Shown here: one piece after another, positions 1-7,621 of the stretch
How positions within the stretch are numbered: position 1 is the stretch's first letter
Layout: each line of letters starts with the position of its first letter
Source: an uncultured Paracoccus sp.
Lineage (GTDB): Bacteria; Pseudomonadota; Alphaproteobacteria; Rhodobacterales; Rhodobacteraceae
Direction: 5' to 3'
DNA: 64,000 nucleotides
NCBI RefSeq assembly: GCF_937873615.1
Contig: NZ_CALMYP010000004.1
Coordinates: forward strand, 62,001 to 126,000
Position numbers and translations under genes: made by a program
Notes under the pieces: generated by a model
Seen by the model: only the letters and a program-made list of their open reading frames with translations
Told to the model about the DNA's origin: nothing
The model's database searches: none

Positions 1-236
1 TGGGAAACATTTGAGGCGCTAGCGGCATGGGTGAAGTTGCGATGCTGGCAGACAGCCAAAAAATACCTGATCTGGTTCATCTCCACTGCCACAGTCTCCG
101 TCACTTTCCGCCATGAGGTTCACCATAGCACATGTCTATCAAAGAATAGAAGTTCGGGATTGGTGCCTGAGGCATTCGGCATGGGAAAAGGGTGCATCGA
201 AACCAACCACGACGACCTGTCGATCAGGAGGCGACC

Positions 237-956
237 ATGAAAGCCCAAATTCTCAAGACACTTGCCGCTTTGGCCTTGATCACGACATCTGCAGCCGCAC
301 AGGAAACCCCAATGGAAAATCACACTGCCAGCTACATCGCCATGCCCGCTGCTGAAGGCCAGACCAAAGCATTCGCCGAATTTCTGGCCGGAGCCGCCCC
401 GATTGTCGCGGACACCGAACCGGGCACCGTGCTTTGGTTTGCCTTACAAGACGACGATACGCTCGCGATCTTTGATATCTTCGTGGATGAAGAAGCGCGC
501 AATGCGCATTTCTCCGGCGCTGTGGCCGCGGCTTTGAACCAAAATGCCGATGCGCTGGTCGCCGGGGGCTGGGACGATGGTGTTGTCGCGAATATCAACA
601 ATTCCGATGTCCTGTCGATGAGGGAACCGGTTGATCTCTACTCGGCCACGACAGCCACGTACATCACGCTCGAAGCAGCACCCGGCAGAGGGCCGGAATT
701 GGCAGCCTTGCTGACCGCAGCTGGTCCCATCGTCGGAGAAACCGAACCCGGCACATTGTTCTGGGCGGCGCTGCAGATTGACGAAACATCCTTCGCAATC
801 TTCGACATCTTCACCAACAATGCTGGCCGTGAAGCACACTTTGCCGGTCAAGTCGCCGGGCTGCTGAACGAACGGGCAGCGGAGTTGGTCGCTGGCGGGT
901 GGGACGACGGTGTGGTCGCTAACGTCCACAACTTCGACATCCTCGCCATCAAGTAA
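237..956 (+). CDS. Secreted protein with two tandem dimeric-barrel (ABM-like) repeats
   Basis: A 239-residue protein opens with a cleavable signal peptide (charged MKAQ, a hydrophobic stretch, then SAAAQ near residue 22). The rest is two repeats of about 100 residues. Both carry the pattern PIV-x-TEPGT, a hydrophobic strand with AIFDIF, a histidine followed by F, and AGGWDDGVVAN. The layout resembles the alpha+beta dimeric barrel of antibiotic-biosynthesis-monooxygenase-like proteins, so the chain may fold as an internal pseudo-dimer in the periplasm. The start at 237 is favoured because AGGAG lies six bases upstream; an in-frame start at 192 would bury the signal peptide. Function is unknown. 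Confidence 0.8.
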   Translation: MKAQILKTLAALALITTSAAAQETPMENHTASYIAMPAAEGQTKAFAEFLAGAAPIVADTEPGTVLWFALQDDDTLAIFDIFVDEEARNAHFSGAVAAALNQNADALVAGGWDDGVVANINNSDVLSMREPVDLYSATTATYITLEAAPGRGPELAALLTAAGPIVGETEPGTLFWAALQIDETSFAIFDIFTNNAGREAHFAGQVAGLLNERAAELVAGGWDDGVVANVHNFDILAIK

Positions 957-1364
957 CGTGATGTGACAGGAACAAGAGGCGCCTGGTGCAACGCATCAGG
1001 CGCTTTGCCGAACGAATTTAGATTCACCGTGAAGCGGTCGTTCGAGTAACTGCAGCGAATTAGCGCTTTGTCCGCACTGCCGACCTTGGGGCTCTGGACT
1101 ATGCTGCGCGGTGCCACAGATGGCCGGTTTGGGGAAGCCGCGCCACGGCGTTGGTGGCACAGGCGAACAGCAGGTTCGGGCCGCGAGCGCCATATGCCCC
1201 GTCCTGGAGGCTTGCCTAGACTGCTGCGACGGCGCATGACCGCTTCGAGCCAATTCCAGCTTTCCGCGCTGAACGAAACGCCCCTCCGGGCAAGCCGGGG
1301 CGGTTCAAATTGTGAAAAGTTTCGTTGAGTGTAAGAGTGAGGGGGAACGGAAGGGCGCCAACTG
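957..1364. repeat. Gene-free stretch with copy A of a dispersed repeat
   Basis: No convincing gene is seen in these 408 bases. Positions about 1068-1130 (TCCGCACTGCCGACCTT, then ATGCTGCGCG and GATGGCCGG) are matched in the same order at about 1912-1972, which makes a pair of degenerate direct repeats. At 1277-1315 the GC-rich sequence ending GGGGCGGTTCAA resembles the IS3-type end at about 37905-37918 and may be an old insertion-sequence scar. Confidence 0.4.
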
Positions 1365-1451
1365 ATGCTAATTGAAACCCGGACATTTTACGTAATGACC
1401 GTCCTGGCGTTGATGAGTACGCCGGGACCAAGCCAGTTATTGATGCCCGCC
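1365..1451 (+). pseudogene. N-terminal remnant of a LysE/RhtB-type exporter
   Basis: The first 28 codons from ATG 1365 read like the first membrane helix of LysE/RhtB amino-acid exporters, with the typical STPGPSQLLM segment that precedes the loop after helix 1. After about 1451 the similarity stops and the frame continues only to a stop at 1587, running antisense into the MliC-type gene. A full exporter has about 200 residues, so this would be a 5' stub left by a deletion or insertion. The match rests on one short motif, so the assignment is moderate. Confidence 0.45.
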
Positions 1452-1472
1452 GCGCCTCTTTGTCTCCTAGCT

Positions 1473-1820
1473 TCACTCATTGTTTGGTGTGCATTGCAGC
1501 AGGGACTCTTCCTTGATCGTATCGGTCAGCGTGACATTCTCACCCTTTGTCCACCATTCGTACCGCCCAGACACGTAACGGGCGCCTGAGGCGGAGACCA
1601 CGTTGACGAATACACGATGATCGTCATCCACTGGCACCAGTGCCAGCACGTCGGATTCTGAAGTGAAATAGTGCACGACGAACGGTTGCCCTTCGTCGCA
1701 TTCGTATTCTATCGTGCGTATCGCCATGTCTTCGGTATCAAAGCCGAGCGAAAACGAGACGTCCGCCGACGCGGCCGAAGCTAATGCGACAGTTATCGCA
1801 ATACTTGACACAAAGCGCAT
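1473..1820 (-). CDS. mliC: MliC/PliC-type C-type lysozyme inhibitor
   Basis: A 115-residue protein with a Sec signal peptide (MRFVSSIAITVALASAASA) but no lipobox cysteine, so it is probably periplasmic rather than a lipoprotein. The mature part carries the MliC pattern: a cysteine in YECDEGQPF, acidic strands, then SASGARYVSGRYEWWTKG, which matches the SxSGxRY and WTKG core used to block lysozyme, and a second cysteine near the C-terminus. Length is normal for the family. It faces the phage element and overlaps the antisense tail of the LysE-like stub. Confidence 0.82.
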   Translation of the reverse strand: MRFVSSIAITVALASAASADVSFSLGFDTEDMAIRTIEYECDEGQPFVVHYFTSESDVLALVPVDDDHRVFVNVVSASGARYVSGRYEWWTKGENVTLTDTIKEESLLQCTPNNE

Positions 1821-1859
1821 AAAATATCCTTCCTGTTTGTCAGAGACGGCCTTAGTAAC

Positions 1860-2025
1860 AGCCGTTGTCCACGATCCTACTCCGACTGTATGGCTCCTAC
1901 AACGGCAGAAAAGTCCGCCCTGCCGACCTTCATCCTCCGATGATGCTGCGCGATGGACGAATGGCCGGCCTAGTGAAGCTGCACCGCGGCGATCGGCAAG
2001 GGACTGAACGGCAGGTCAGGGCCGA
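1860..2025. repeat. Copy B of the dispersed repeat; left boundary region of the phage element
   Basis: The stretch between the MliC gene and the first phage gene contains TCCGCCCTGCCGACCTT near 1912, then GATGCTGCGCG and AATGGCCGG, the same ordered blocks found at about 1068-1130. The left attachment site of the element should lie in or next to this stretch. No matching core could be identified to the right of 28372. Confidence 0.4.
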
Positions 2026-2430
2026 TCACGTCGATTTCGCTGCACCGTCGCCAACTGCCCGCGCCACCTGTACCGCCCACGCCTCGCCCGCCAAAAAGCA
2101 CAAGTCGTACAGGCTGACCGCCGACGCCTCTCGCCCGCAGGTCAGTCGCTTCAGCACCTGCGGTGCAAGATATGCCAACCGCAGCTGACGGCTGACATGA
2201 CGTTCGGCCAGACCGACGGCCTCGGCCAGTTCCTGGATCGTGGCGAACTCGCCTGCCTCCATGCGCCGCCGCCAGCCCCATGCCCGGCCGATGGCGCGCA
2301 GGATGTGCGGGTCCTGCGCCTGATCCTCGCTCGGACTGTAATCGGCGGGCGGCATGATCTTAGGCCGCCCGTTCTTCTTGCGCAGCTTCAGGGGGATCAG
2401 CACGCGGATCGTGTCGTTGGCTCGGGTCAT
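2026..2430 (-). CDS. Small helix-turn-helix protein coupled to the recombinase
   Basis: 134 residues, starting at ATG 2430, which overlaps the recombinase stop codon as ATGA, so the two are probably co-translated. A basic N-terminal part (IPLKLRKKNGRPKIM) is followed by a helix-turn-helix-like stretch, TIQELAEAVGLAERHVSRQL, at about residues 70-90, then by LxxLAPQVLKRL as seen in ParB/KorB-like DNA binders. It may help recombination or regulate the integration genes. No function can be assigned; it is the outermost gene of the phage element. Confidence 0.7.
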   Translation of the reverse strand: MTRANDTIRVLIPLKLRKKNGRPKIMPPADYSPSEDQAQDPHILRAIGRAWGWRRRMEAGEFATIQELAEAVGLAERHVSRQLRLAYLAPQVLKRLTCGREASAVSLYDLCFLAGEAWAVQVARAVGDGAAKST

Positions 2431-3755
2431 TCGGCGGCCTCCATGTCGCGCGGCGCGATCATTTCGCGAATGACGCCCGCGACGCCTTCGCGGCGGATGT
2501 CGACTTCGAGCCCGGCGGCGGTGACAGTGACGCGTTGGACCAGCAGCTGGATGATCCGCGCCTGCTCGGCGGGAAACAGCTGCGCCCACAGCGCGCTGAA
2601 CTGGTGCAGTGCGCCCAAGGCGTCGGCTTCGGAGATATCGGCAGCGTTGGTTTTGAGCGCAGACAAGACCTGCGTGACAATCTCCGGTGTTTGCAGGATG
2701 CGCCGGATCTCGGTCACGACCGCGTCCTCGACCATGCCGGCCGCAAGTCGCGTCGGCGCAGTGTCATCTGCGGCCTCTCGGTTCTTGATCACGTCCATCG
2801 ACACATAATAGCGATAGAGCTTCGCACCTTTTCTGGTGCTGGTGGGCGTCATCGCCACGCCGCTGTCACTGAAGATCAAACCCTTCAGCAGCGCAGGCGT
2901 CCGCGACCGGCTGTTATTGGCCCGTTTGCGGGGGCTCTCCTGCAGGATGGCGTGGGCCTGATCCCAGAGATCATTGCCGATGATGGCCTCGTGCTCGCCG
3001 GGATAGGCCGTGCCCTTGTGGACGACTTCTCCTCGATACACTCGATTGCTCAGCAGCCGGTACAAATAGCCTTTGTCGATCAGCGTGCCCTGCTTGTTGC
3101 GGACACCGTCCCAGCGCAGCTCCCGCGCCAGCACGGTGGCGGAGCCAAGCTCGACGAACCGCTCGAAGATGCCATGGACCCGCGCCGCTTCATCCTCGTT
3201 CACCACCAGCTTGCGGTCGACTACGTCATATCCGAGGGGCACATAGCCGCCCATCCACATGCCCTTCTTCTTCGAAGCGGCGACTTTGTCGCGGATCCTT
3301 TCGGCGGTGACCTCGCGTTCGAACTGGGCGAAGGACAGCAGGATGTTCAGCGTCAGACGCCCCATCGACGTGGTGGTGTTGAAGCTCTGCGTCACGGATA
3401 CGAAGGTGACGCCGTGCCGGTCAAAGAGCGCGACCAGCTTGGAGAAATCCATCAGTGAGCGGCTCAGGCGGTCGATCTTGTAGACGACGATCACATCGAT
3501 CAGCCCGTCCTCGACATCCGCCAGCAATTGCTGGAGGCCGGGCCGTTCGAGATTGCCGCCGGAAAACCCGCCATCATCATAGCGCTCGCGCAGACAGGCC
3601 CAGCCTTCGGAGCGCTGGCTGGCGATATAGGACTCACAGGCCTCGCGCTGCGCATCGAGGCTGTTGAACTCCTGCTCCAGCCCTTCCTCACTCGATTTGC
3701 GGGTGTAGATGGCGCAGCGCAGGCGACGGTTCGGGCGGCTGTTAGTTTCCATCAT
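2427..3755 (-). CDS. Large serine recombinase (phage integrase)
   Basis: 442 residues. The N-terminal resolvase domain (about 12-160) shows YTRKSSEEG with the nucleophilic serine, the region DGGFSGGNLERPGL, and YKIDRLSRS with the arginines of the active site. A recombinase domain (about 180-290) follows, with GYLYRLLSNRVYRGE. The segment that normally forms a four-cysteine zinc ribbon reads LLKGLIFSDSGVAMTP and YRYYVS, with no cysteines. The C-terminal coiled-coil arm is short. It is predicted to insert and excise the phage element between att sites. The downstream HTH gene and the upstream DUF2924 gene both overlap it by four bases. Confidence 0.92.
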   Translation of the reverse strand: MMETNSRPNRRLRCAIYTRKSSEEGLEQEFNSLDAQREACESYIASQRSEGWACLRERYDDGGFSGGNLERPGLQQLLADVEDGLIDVIVVYKIDRLSRSLMDFSKLVALFDRHGVTFVSVTQSFNTTTSMGRLTLNILLSFAQFEREVTAERIRDKVAASKKKGMWMGGYVPLGYDVVDRKLVVNEDEAARVHGIFERFVELGSATVLARELRWDGVRNKQGTLIDKGYLYRLLSNRVYRGEVVHKGTAYPGEHEAIIGNDLWDQAHAILQESPRKRANNSRSRTPALLKGLIFSDSGVAMTPTSTRKGAKLYRYYVSMDVIKNREAADDTAPTRLAAGMVEDAVVTEIRRILQTPEIVTQVLSALKTNAADISEADALGALHQFSALWAQLFPAEQARIIQLLVQRVTVTAAGLEVDIRREGVAGVIREMIAPRDMEAAE

Positions 3756-4252
3756 GTGTCCTCCCGCTTACGCTCACGCAGCCCGAAGAAGCGATAGCCA
3801 TTCCAGCGCGTCCCGGTGATGGCGCGGGCCACCGCCGAAAGCGATTTGTATTTCCGGCCCTGCCAGTCGAAGCCGTCCTTCAGCACGGTGACCGTGTGCT
3901 CGACGCCGTCCCATTCGCGCAGCAGCTTCGTGCCGGTCACGGGGTTGCGGGGATCCGCGATCTGGTGTTGGCGCCGGGTATGGCCCTCGACCTCATCGGC
4001 CAGCATATCCAGCATGCGGCGCGTATCCCTATCGGGGCCGCCATAGCTCAGCTCCTGAATGCGATAGGCAATCCGGGTTTCCAGAAAGGTGCGGCTGTTG
4101 TTTGGCGCTGAGCTTCCCATCAGGGTTTCCCACTCAGCCTTCAGTTCTCTGACCGACAGGGCCTTCAGCGCTGCAAGGCGTGACAGGACGCTCTGGTCCA
4201 GGCTGGCGTCCTCGCCTGGCGCGGGTGGTGTTATTTTACCGTGGTGCTTCAT
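3752..4252 (-). CDS. DUF2924 family protein
   Basis: 166 residues from ATG 4252, chosen because GGAGG sits five bases upstream; an upstream in-frame start at 4363 lacks this. The family features are LKALSVRELKAEWETLMG near the N-terminus, FLETRIAYRIQELSYGG in the middle and GTKLLREWDGVEHTVTVL plus the terminal SLSAVARAITGTRWNGYRFFGL, a segment seen in DUF2924 proteins with a DNA-binding-like basic C-terminus. It overlaps the recombinase start by four bases. DUF2924 genes habitually sit next to this recombinase type in alphaproteobacteria, so an accessory role in recombination is likely but unproven. Confidence 0.88.
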   Translation of the reverse strand: MKHHGKITPPAPGEDASLDQSVLSRLAALKALSVRELKAEWETLMGSSAPNNSRTFLETRIAYRIQELSYGGPDRDTRRMLDMLADEVEGHTRRQHQIADPRNPVTGTKLLREWDGVEHTVTVLKDGFDWQGRKYKSLSAVARAITGTRWNGYRFFGLRERKREDT

Positions 4253-4484
4253 CAATGCCTCCAATGCGGATGTGTTTTGCACGACGACCACCGCTCTTTC
4301 GGGGCGGTAAGTCCACGAAACTGTCTCCGTCTTCGGCAGATAAAGAGCTGGACTGTGCGGCATTCAGTCGAATGAGGCCTGCGGCCAGGATGCGGCCGAT
4401 TTCCTCAACGCGCGCGCGGGCGGACATCTTGTCCGGGCATAGAGGATTTGGCCCCGAAACCGGGGATGAGCTTTGATCCATCAT
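4236..4484 (-). CDS. Small conserved phage protein upstream of DUF2924
   Basis: 82 residues, overlapping the DUF2924 gene by 17 bases. The central part reads ARARVEEIGRILAAGLIRL, an amphipathic helix, followed by a charged SLSAEDGDSFVDLPPRKSGG tail. From memory, small proteins of this kind commonly precede DUF2924 genes in alphaproteobacterial prophages. AAAGG lies about eight bases before ATG 4484; a second start at 4427 (MSARARV) is possible. Function unknown. Confidence 0.65.
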   Translation of the reverse strand: MMDQSSSPVSGPNPLCPDKMSARARVEEIGRILAAGLIRLNAAQSSSLSAEDGDSFVDLPPRKSGGRRAKHIRIGGIDEAPR

Positions 4485-4610
4485 GGGAGCGCCTTTCGGG
4501 TTGTTACCCTATCTGGGCGTCAGACGGCGCTGGTATACAAGTTAAAACAATGGTTTGTGGGGGGTGTGCGGGATGCTGCGTGTAGGATCGGGTTTGCAGC
4601 CTGTGGCGTG

Positions 4611-5342
4611 TTAATGCCGTGTCGCCGATTGGACCATCGAATCTGTGTCGAGTTTCAGAGCGGCCTTCCAAAGCGGGGTCTTGGTGAACAGGCTGTCCTG
4701 CGCGCGAAATGAGCGATCAGCCTGGGTTTCCTGAAGCAGACCGGTCCAGACGAGGGGGCGCAGCACTTGCGTGTAAAGGCTGCCCATCATGTCATCATAG
4801 CGCGGAAAAGGACTGGGATCGGGGGCACCGTATAGGACCTGCCGCAGATGCTGACCCGTTGCCCCATCCTCGGTCTCGACGTTGAGAACATTCAGGAACA
4901 CGTCCCAATTGCCTAGAGGCGATTGATCCGGGCTCCGCGACCAACTCGAATGATCGAGTTCAAGGAGATAGAACGGGGTAATGATCCCGAACAGGCGGCC
5001 AGGCTGATTGATCAGCTGCTTTCCTGATTTTGTCAGCCTGAAAGCTCCCTTGTAATGCCGCCCCATCTTCAGCGTGGTCAGCAGGAAGTGGATATCCCCG
5101 AGCGGCATGAAATCATGTTCGTTGAGCACCTTGTTGACGGCGAAGAGGTCTGCCTCGGTATGTCCGGGCCAGTCGAACTCGGCAGCAGCCCAATGCACGA
5201 AATTGCGCTTGAAGGCTTTTGACGGGGTGAGGCCGATTGAGCCATGCTCCTCGGTATAGGCGAAGGTCTTTTGAACCCCGCGCAAGAGCGGTGAGAAAGC
5301 CAGCGCAGGCTCATTGTCGTCGACAGGACGGAATTTAATCAC
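4611..5342 (-). CDS. Unknown protein translated together with the repressor
   Basis: 243 residues from GTG 5342, one base after the repressor stop codon, with GGGAGG six bases upstream. Because it shares the repressor transcript it should be made in the lysogen, the position occupied by superinfection-exclusion genes such as rexAB in lambda. No family motif was recognised. Visible features are a basic helix around TPSKAFKRNFVHWAAAEFDW, the segment LTTLKMGRHYKGAFRLTKSG with a winged-helix-like pattern, and many aromatic residues. It has no signal peptide or membrane segment, so it is probably cytosolic. Confidence 0.75.
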   Translation of the reverse strand: MIKFRPVDDNEPALAFSPLLRGVQKTFAYTEEHGSIGLTPSKAFKRNFVHWAAAEFDWPGHTEADLFAVNKVLNEHDFMPLGDIHFLLTTLKMGRHYKGAFRLTKSGKQLINQPGRLFGIITPFYLLELDHSSWSRSPDQSPLGNWDVFLNVLNVETEDGATGQHLRQVLYGAPDPSPFPRYDDMMGSLYTQVLRPLVWTGLLQETQADRSFRAQDSLFTKTPLWKAALKLDTDSMVQSATRH

Positions 5343-5343
5343 G

Positions 5344-6021
5344 TCAAACCTCCCGCGCGAACCAGCGGATGCGGCCGATGATATGGATTTCCTCGGCGCT
5401 GCGCTCGTATGGGCTGTAGAAGCTGTTGTCCGAGATGACCCGTACGGCTGGCGGATCGCTGTTAGGCACATGCTCGAGCCGCTTTGCCACCAGTCCCATG
5501 CCGTCATCCAGTACGAATATACCGGGTGGGTTCGGCGCGCGGCGGGTCATGTCGACCAGCACGGTATCCCCATCCAGCAGGGTCGGCGCCATGCTGTCGC
5601 CTTCCACATGCATGATGCGTAGCTGCGACGGGCTGGATTTGAGATTGCCTTTTATCCACGAGCGGCGGAAGTGGTAGGCGCGACCGGCAGGATCCTCATG
5701 CTCCTGGACCACCGCGCCGCCCCCCATTGATGGGCGAGGACTGGCATGCGCGATCGCCACGAAGGTCTCATCCGGGTTTTCGATGAAGGGCGGCGTGCCC
5801 TCAACATCGCCGATGCCGTGGATGAGCCATTCCCGCTCTACCTTTAGCACGCGGGCGACCTCTGACAGTTTGTCGATCCCGGGCCGCGTCGAGCGTCCGC
5901 GAAGGATGTCGTAGACGAAGGACCGGTTCACGCCGGCCATCTCGGCGACATGGGCTGGGCTGAGCCCGAGTTGTTGCGCGCGGGCGCGCAGGCGATCAGG
6001 GAGCGTGTGGTGCTCGGTCAT
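5344..6021 (-). CDS. CI/LexA-type phage repressor with S24 peptidase domain
   Basis: 225 residues. An N-terminal helix-turn-helix of the Cro/CI type (about 8-65, LSPAHVAEMAGVNRSFVYDI) is followed by a linker and a C-terminal S24 autopeptidase domain. The catalytic serine is in EGDSMAPTLLDGDTVLVD and the lysine in VAKRLEH about 40 residues later. This indicates RecA-stimulated self-cleavage and SOS induction of the phage. ATG 6021 was chosen over a longer frame to 6300 because GGGG lies just upstream and the N-terminus then matches the family. It is divergent from the gene at 6130. Confidence 0.92.
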   Translation of the reverse strand: MTEHHTLPDRLRARAQQLGLSPAHVAEMAGVNRSFVYDILRGRSTRPGIDKLSEVARVLKVEREWLIHGIGDVEGTPPFIENPDETFVAIAHASPRPSMGGGAVVQEHEDPAGRAYHFRRSWIKGNLKSSPSQLRIMHVEGDSMAPTLLDGDTVLVDMTRRAPNPPGIFVLDDGMGLVAKRLEHVPNSDPPAVRVISDNSFYSPYERSAEEIHIIGRIRWFAREV

Positions 6022-6129
6022 GTTTTCCCCAAGGGACTGTGGATTAAATAGGATAAAACAGGATTGAACAGAGGCCGTCAAGGATTTAGAACAGAGATCG
6101 AACATTCGGCGGTGTGAATCGGGGGACAG
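6022..6129. promoter_or_regulatory. Divergent control region with helically phased repeats
   Basis: This AT-rich gap between the repressor and the first rightward gene contains three head-to-tail 10-bp units at 6041-6070, GGATTAAATA, GGATAAAACA and GGATTGAACA, and a related GGATTTAGAACAG at 6082-6094. The 10-bp period puts each unit on the same DNA face. This is the expected place for repressor operators and the two early promoters. Confidence 0.6.
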
Positions 6130-6813
6130 ATGGAAATCGAAAAGGCGTATTTTACTCTCCCGGAGGTCCTTGAGCGCTGGTCTATCTCTGAGGCGGATCT
6201 GGTCTATCTGGCGGAGAACGACAAGCTGCGCCTTTCGGTGCGTGTCTTTGGGGTGCCGCTGGAGCTGGGCGACTACGAGGAACCTCGCGAGGGCCAGCAT
6301 TTTCGAATCCCGAGTGAGCGGAGCTGGTTCAACGGTCTTCTAGATTTGCATGCACGGGATGTCTTTGAGCTCTTCCGCTGCAGCGAGATCCATATCAGCG
6401 ATTTCCGCATGCCGGGCGCGGAATACGCAACGCTCTACGATGAGAACAGGTCAGTCCTTGTGATGATCGGCGATCTGCTGCTGCGACGCGAAGAACGCGA
6501 TCGTTTTGAAGCAGAGACAGGGTTTTCTGGCGTAAAAGCCGGGGCGCAGCGCACCGCATTCAGCGCATCACCTGACTATCAGGATGTGACTTGCGGTGAG
6601 CACCAATTCCGCTTGGGGCCAATCCAGGCACAGGTCGTCCGCGTGCTCCATGACGCCGCGCGGCGCGGTGAACCGTGGCAGAGCGGCAAGGCGATCCTGT
6701 CAGCCGCGGGCTCGAAAAGCCTGAAGATGTCCGACGTGTTCAAATCCCAAAAGCAATGGCGCTCCCTGATCGAATCAAATGGGCGTGGCAACTACCGCCT
6801 GAACCTCGACTGA
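6130..6813 (+). CDS. Phage early protein with N- and C-terminal helix-turn-helix-like parts
   Basis: 227 residues, first gene rightward from the repressor, so probably repressed in the lysogen and the best candidate for a Cro-like or early regulatory function. The N-terminus (FTLPEVLERWSISEADLVYL) has the layout of an AlpA/MerR-like helix-turn-helix. The last 70 residues (LGPIQAQVVRVLHDAARRG through the terminal YRLNLD) look like a winged helix. The middle is not recognised. GGGGGACAG precedes ATG 6130. Confidence 0.7.
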   Translation: MEIEKAYFTLPEVLERWSISEADLVYLAENDKLRLSVRVFGVPLELGDYEEPREGQHFRIPSERSWFNGLLDLHARDVFELFRCSEIHISDFRMPGAEYATLYDENRSVLVMIGDLLLRREERDRFEAETGFSGVKAGAQRTAFSASPDYQDVTCGEHQFRLGPIQAQVVRVLHDAARRGEPWQSGKAILSAAGSKSLKMSDVFKSQKQWRSLIESNGRGNYRLNLD

Positions 6814-7028
6814 GGCTGAGTCACCGTGCAGCCACGCGTCGGTCCTCGCGCCGCCGCAGTGGGATGCAAAGGGGGATCGCTGTGGGATGCTGATCCCCCT
6901 CCAGTCTCTTTGCCGCTGAAATACAAGGCATAAACTGATCCCACTCCGCATCCCACCGCGATCCCGACGACATCCATCAGCAGGATTTTGCATCTTCCTC
7001 CCAACGCAGCGAGCGACAGGAGACACAG

Positions 7029-7238
7029 ATGCAGCTCAAACATTTCAGCCAAAAAGAACTGGCCCGGCGCTGGAACATCTCGCACCGCACACTTGAGCGG
7101 TGGCGGTGGACGGGTGAAGGCCCGCAATTCATGAAGCTGGGCGGCCGTGTGATCTACCGCATGGAGGATGTCACCGCATTCGAGCAGGCGCAGCTCCGCC
7201 GCAGCACCGGCATGGATGCACAGGCTGGTGCCAGATGA
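7029..7238 (+). CDS. AlpA/excisionase-like helix-turn-helix protein
   Basis: 69 residues with a MerR-superfamily HTH_17-type fold: FSQKELARRWNISHRTLERW, then a wing GPQFMKLGGRVIYRMEDV. Such proteins act as excisionases or activators of phage early genes. AGGAG is six bases before the start. The 215 bases upstream (6814-7028) hold no gene and probably contain its promoter. The stop overlaps the start of the next gene as ATGA. Confidence 0.82.
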   Translation: MQLKHFSQKELARRWNISHRTLERWRWTGEGPQFMKLGGRVIYRMEDVTAFEQAQLRRSTGMDAQAGAR

Positions 7239-7594
7239 TGGTCCGGCTCACTGATACTGCGATCAACCAGGTGCTGCCATTCTGCGCCACTTCCGATCTG
7301 GACGAGATCAAGTTCAGTGCCTGGATCGCGCAAGCCCAACCCGGTGAGACCTTGGTCTATCACCGCGGGTTCCTTGCGCTCGATGTTACCAGAGGTCGGT
7401 CGCGCCTGACTGCAGACCGGCAGCGCGTTTTGCGCCGGATTGCAGACGCCGCTCTGCATGCCGCTGAGCAAAGCCTCATCCATCTCGTTCAGACGAGGAT
7501 CGGCCCCGCACAGTTCGCCTACCTCGCCATCGCCCGTCCGAAGCCTGACCCGCCTGGAGCGGCTCATTCCCTGCGGCTGCGCGCCGCTGCCTGA
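7235..7594 (+). CDS. Small phage protein of unknown function
   Basis: 119 residues, translationally coupled to the HTH gene by a four-base overlap. The sequence has a predicted alpha/beta N-terminal part (FSAWIAQAQPGETLVYHRGFLALD), a helical middle and a basic, proline-containing tail. No known family was recognised. Its place at the head of the recombination/replication module, and the tight coupling, support a real gene. Confidence 0.65.
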   Translation: MMVRLTDTAINQVLPFCATSDLDEIKFSAWIAQAQPGETLVYHRGFLALDVTRGRSRLTADRQRVLRRIADAALHAAEQSLIHLVQTRIGPAQFAYLAIARPKPDPPGAAHSLRLRAAA

Positions 7595-7621
7595 CCCCAA
7601 TTCCCCAACTGGAGATCAATT

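Noticed and set aside
1365-1589. Intact 74-residue membrane protein
   Set aside because: Only the first 28 residues look like an exporter helix; the rest is the antisense of the MliC-type gene, so it is listed as a remnant.
6814-7028. Coding region between the early gene and the excisionase-like gene
   Set aside because: No frame with a start, ribosome-binding site and sensible composition was found on either strand; treated as a leader or promoter region.
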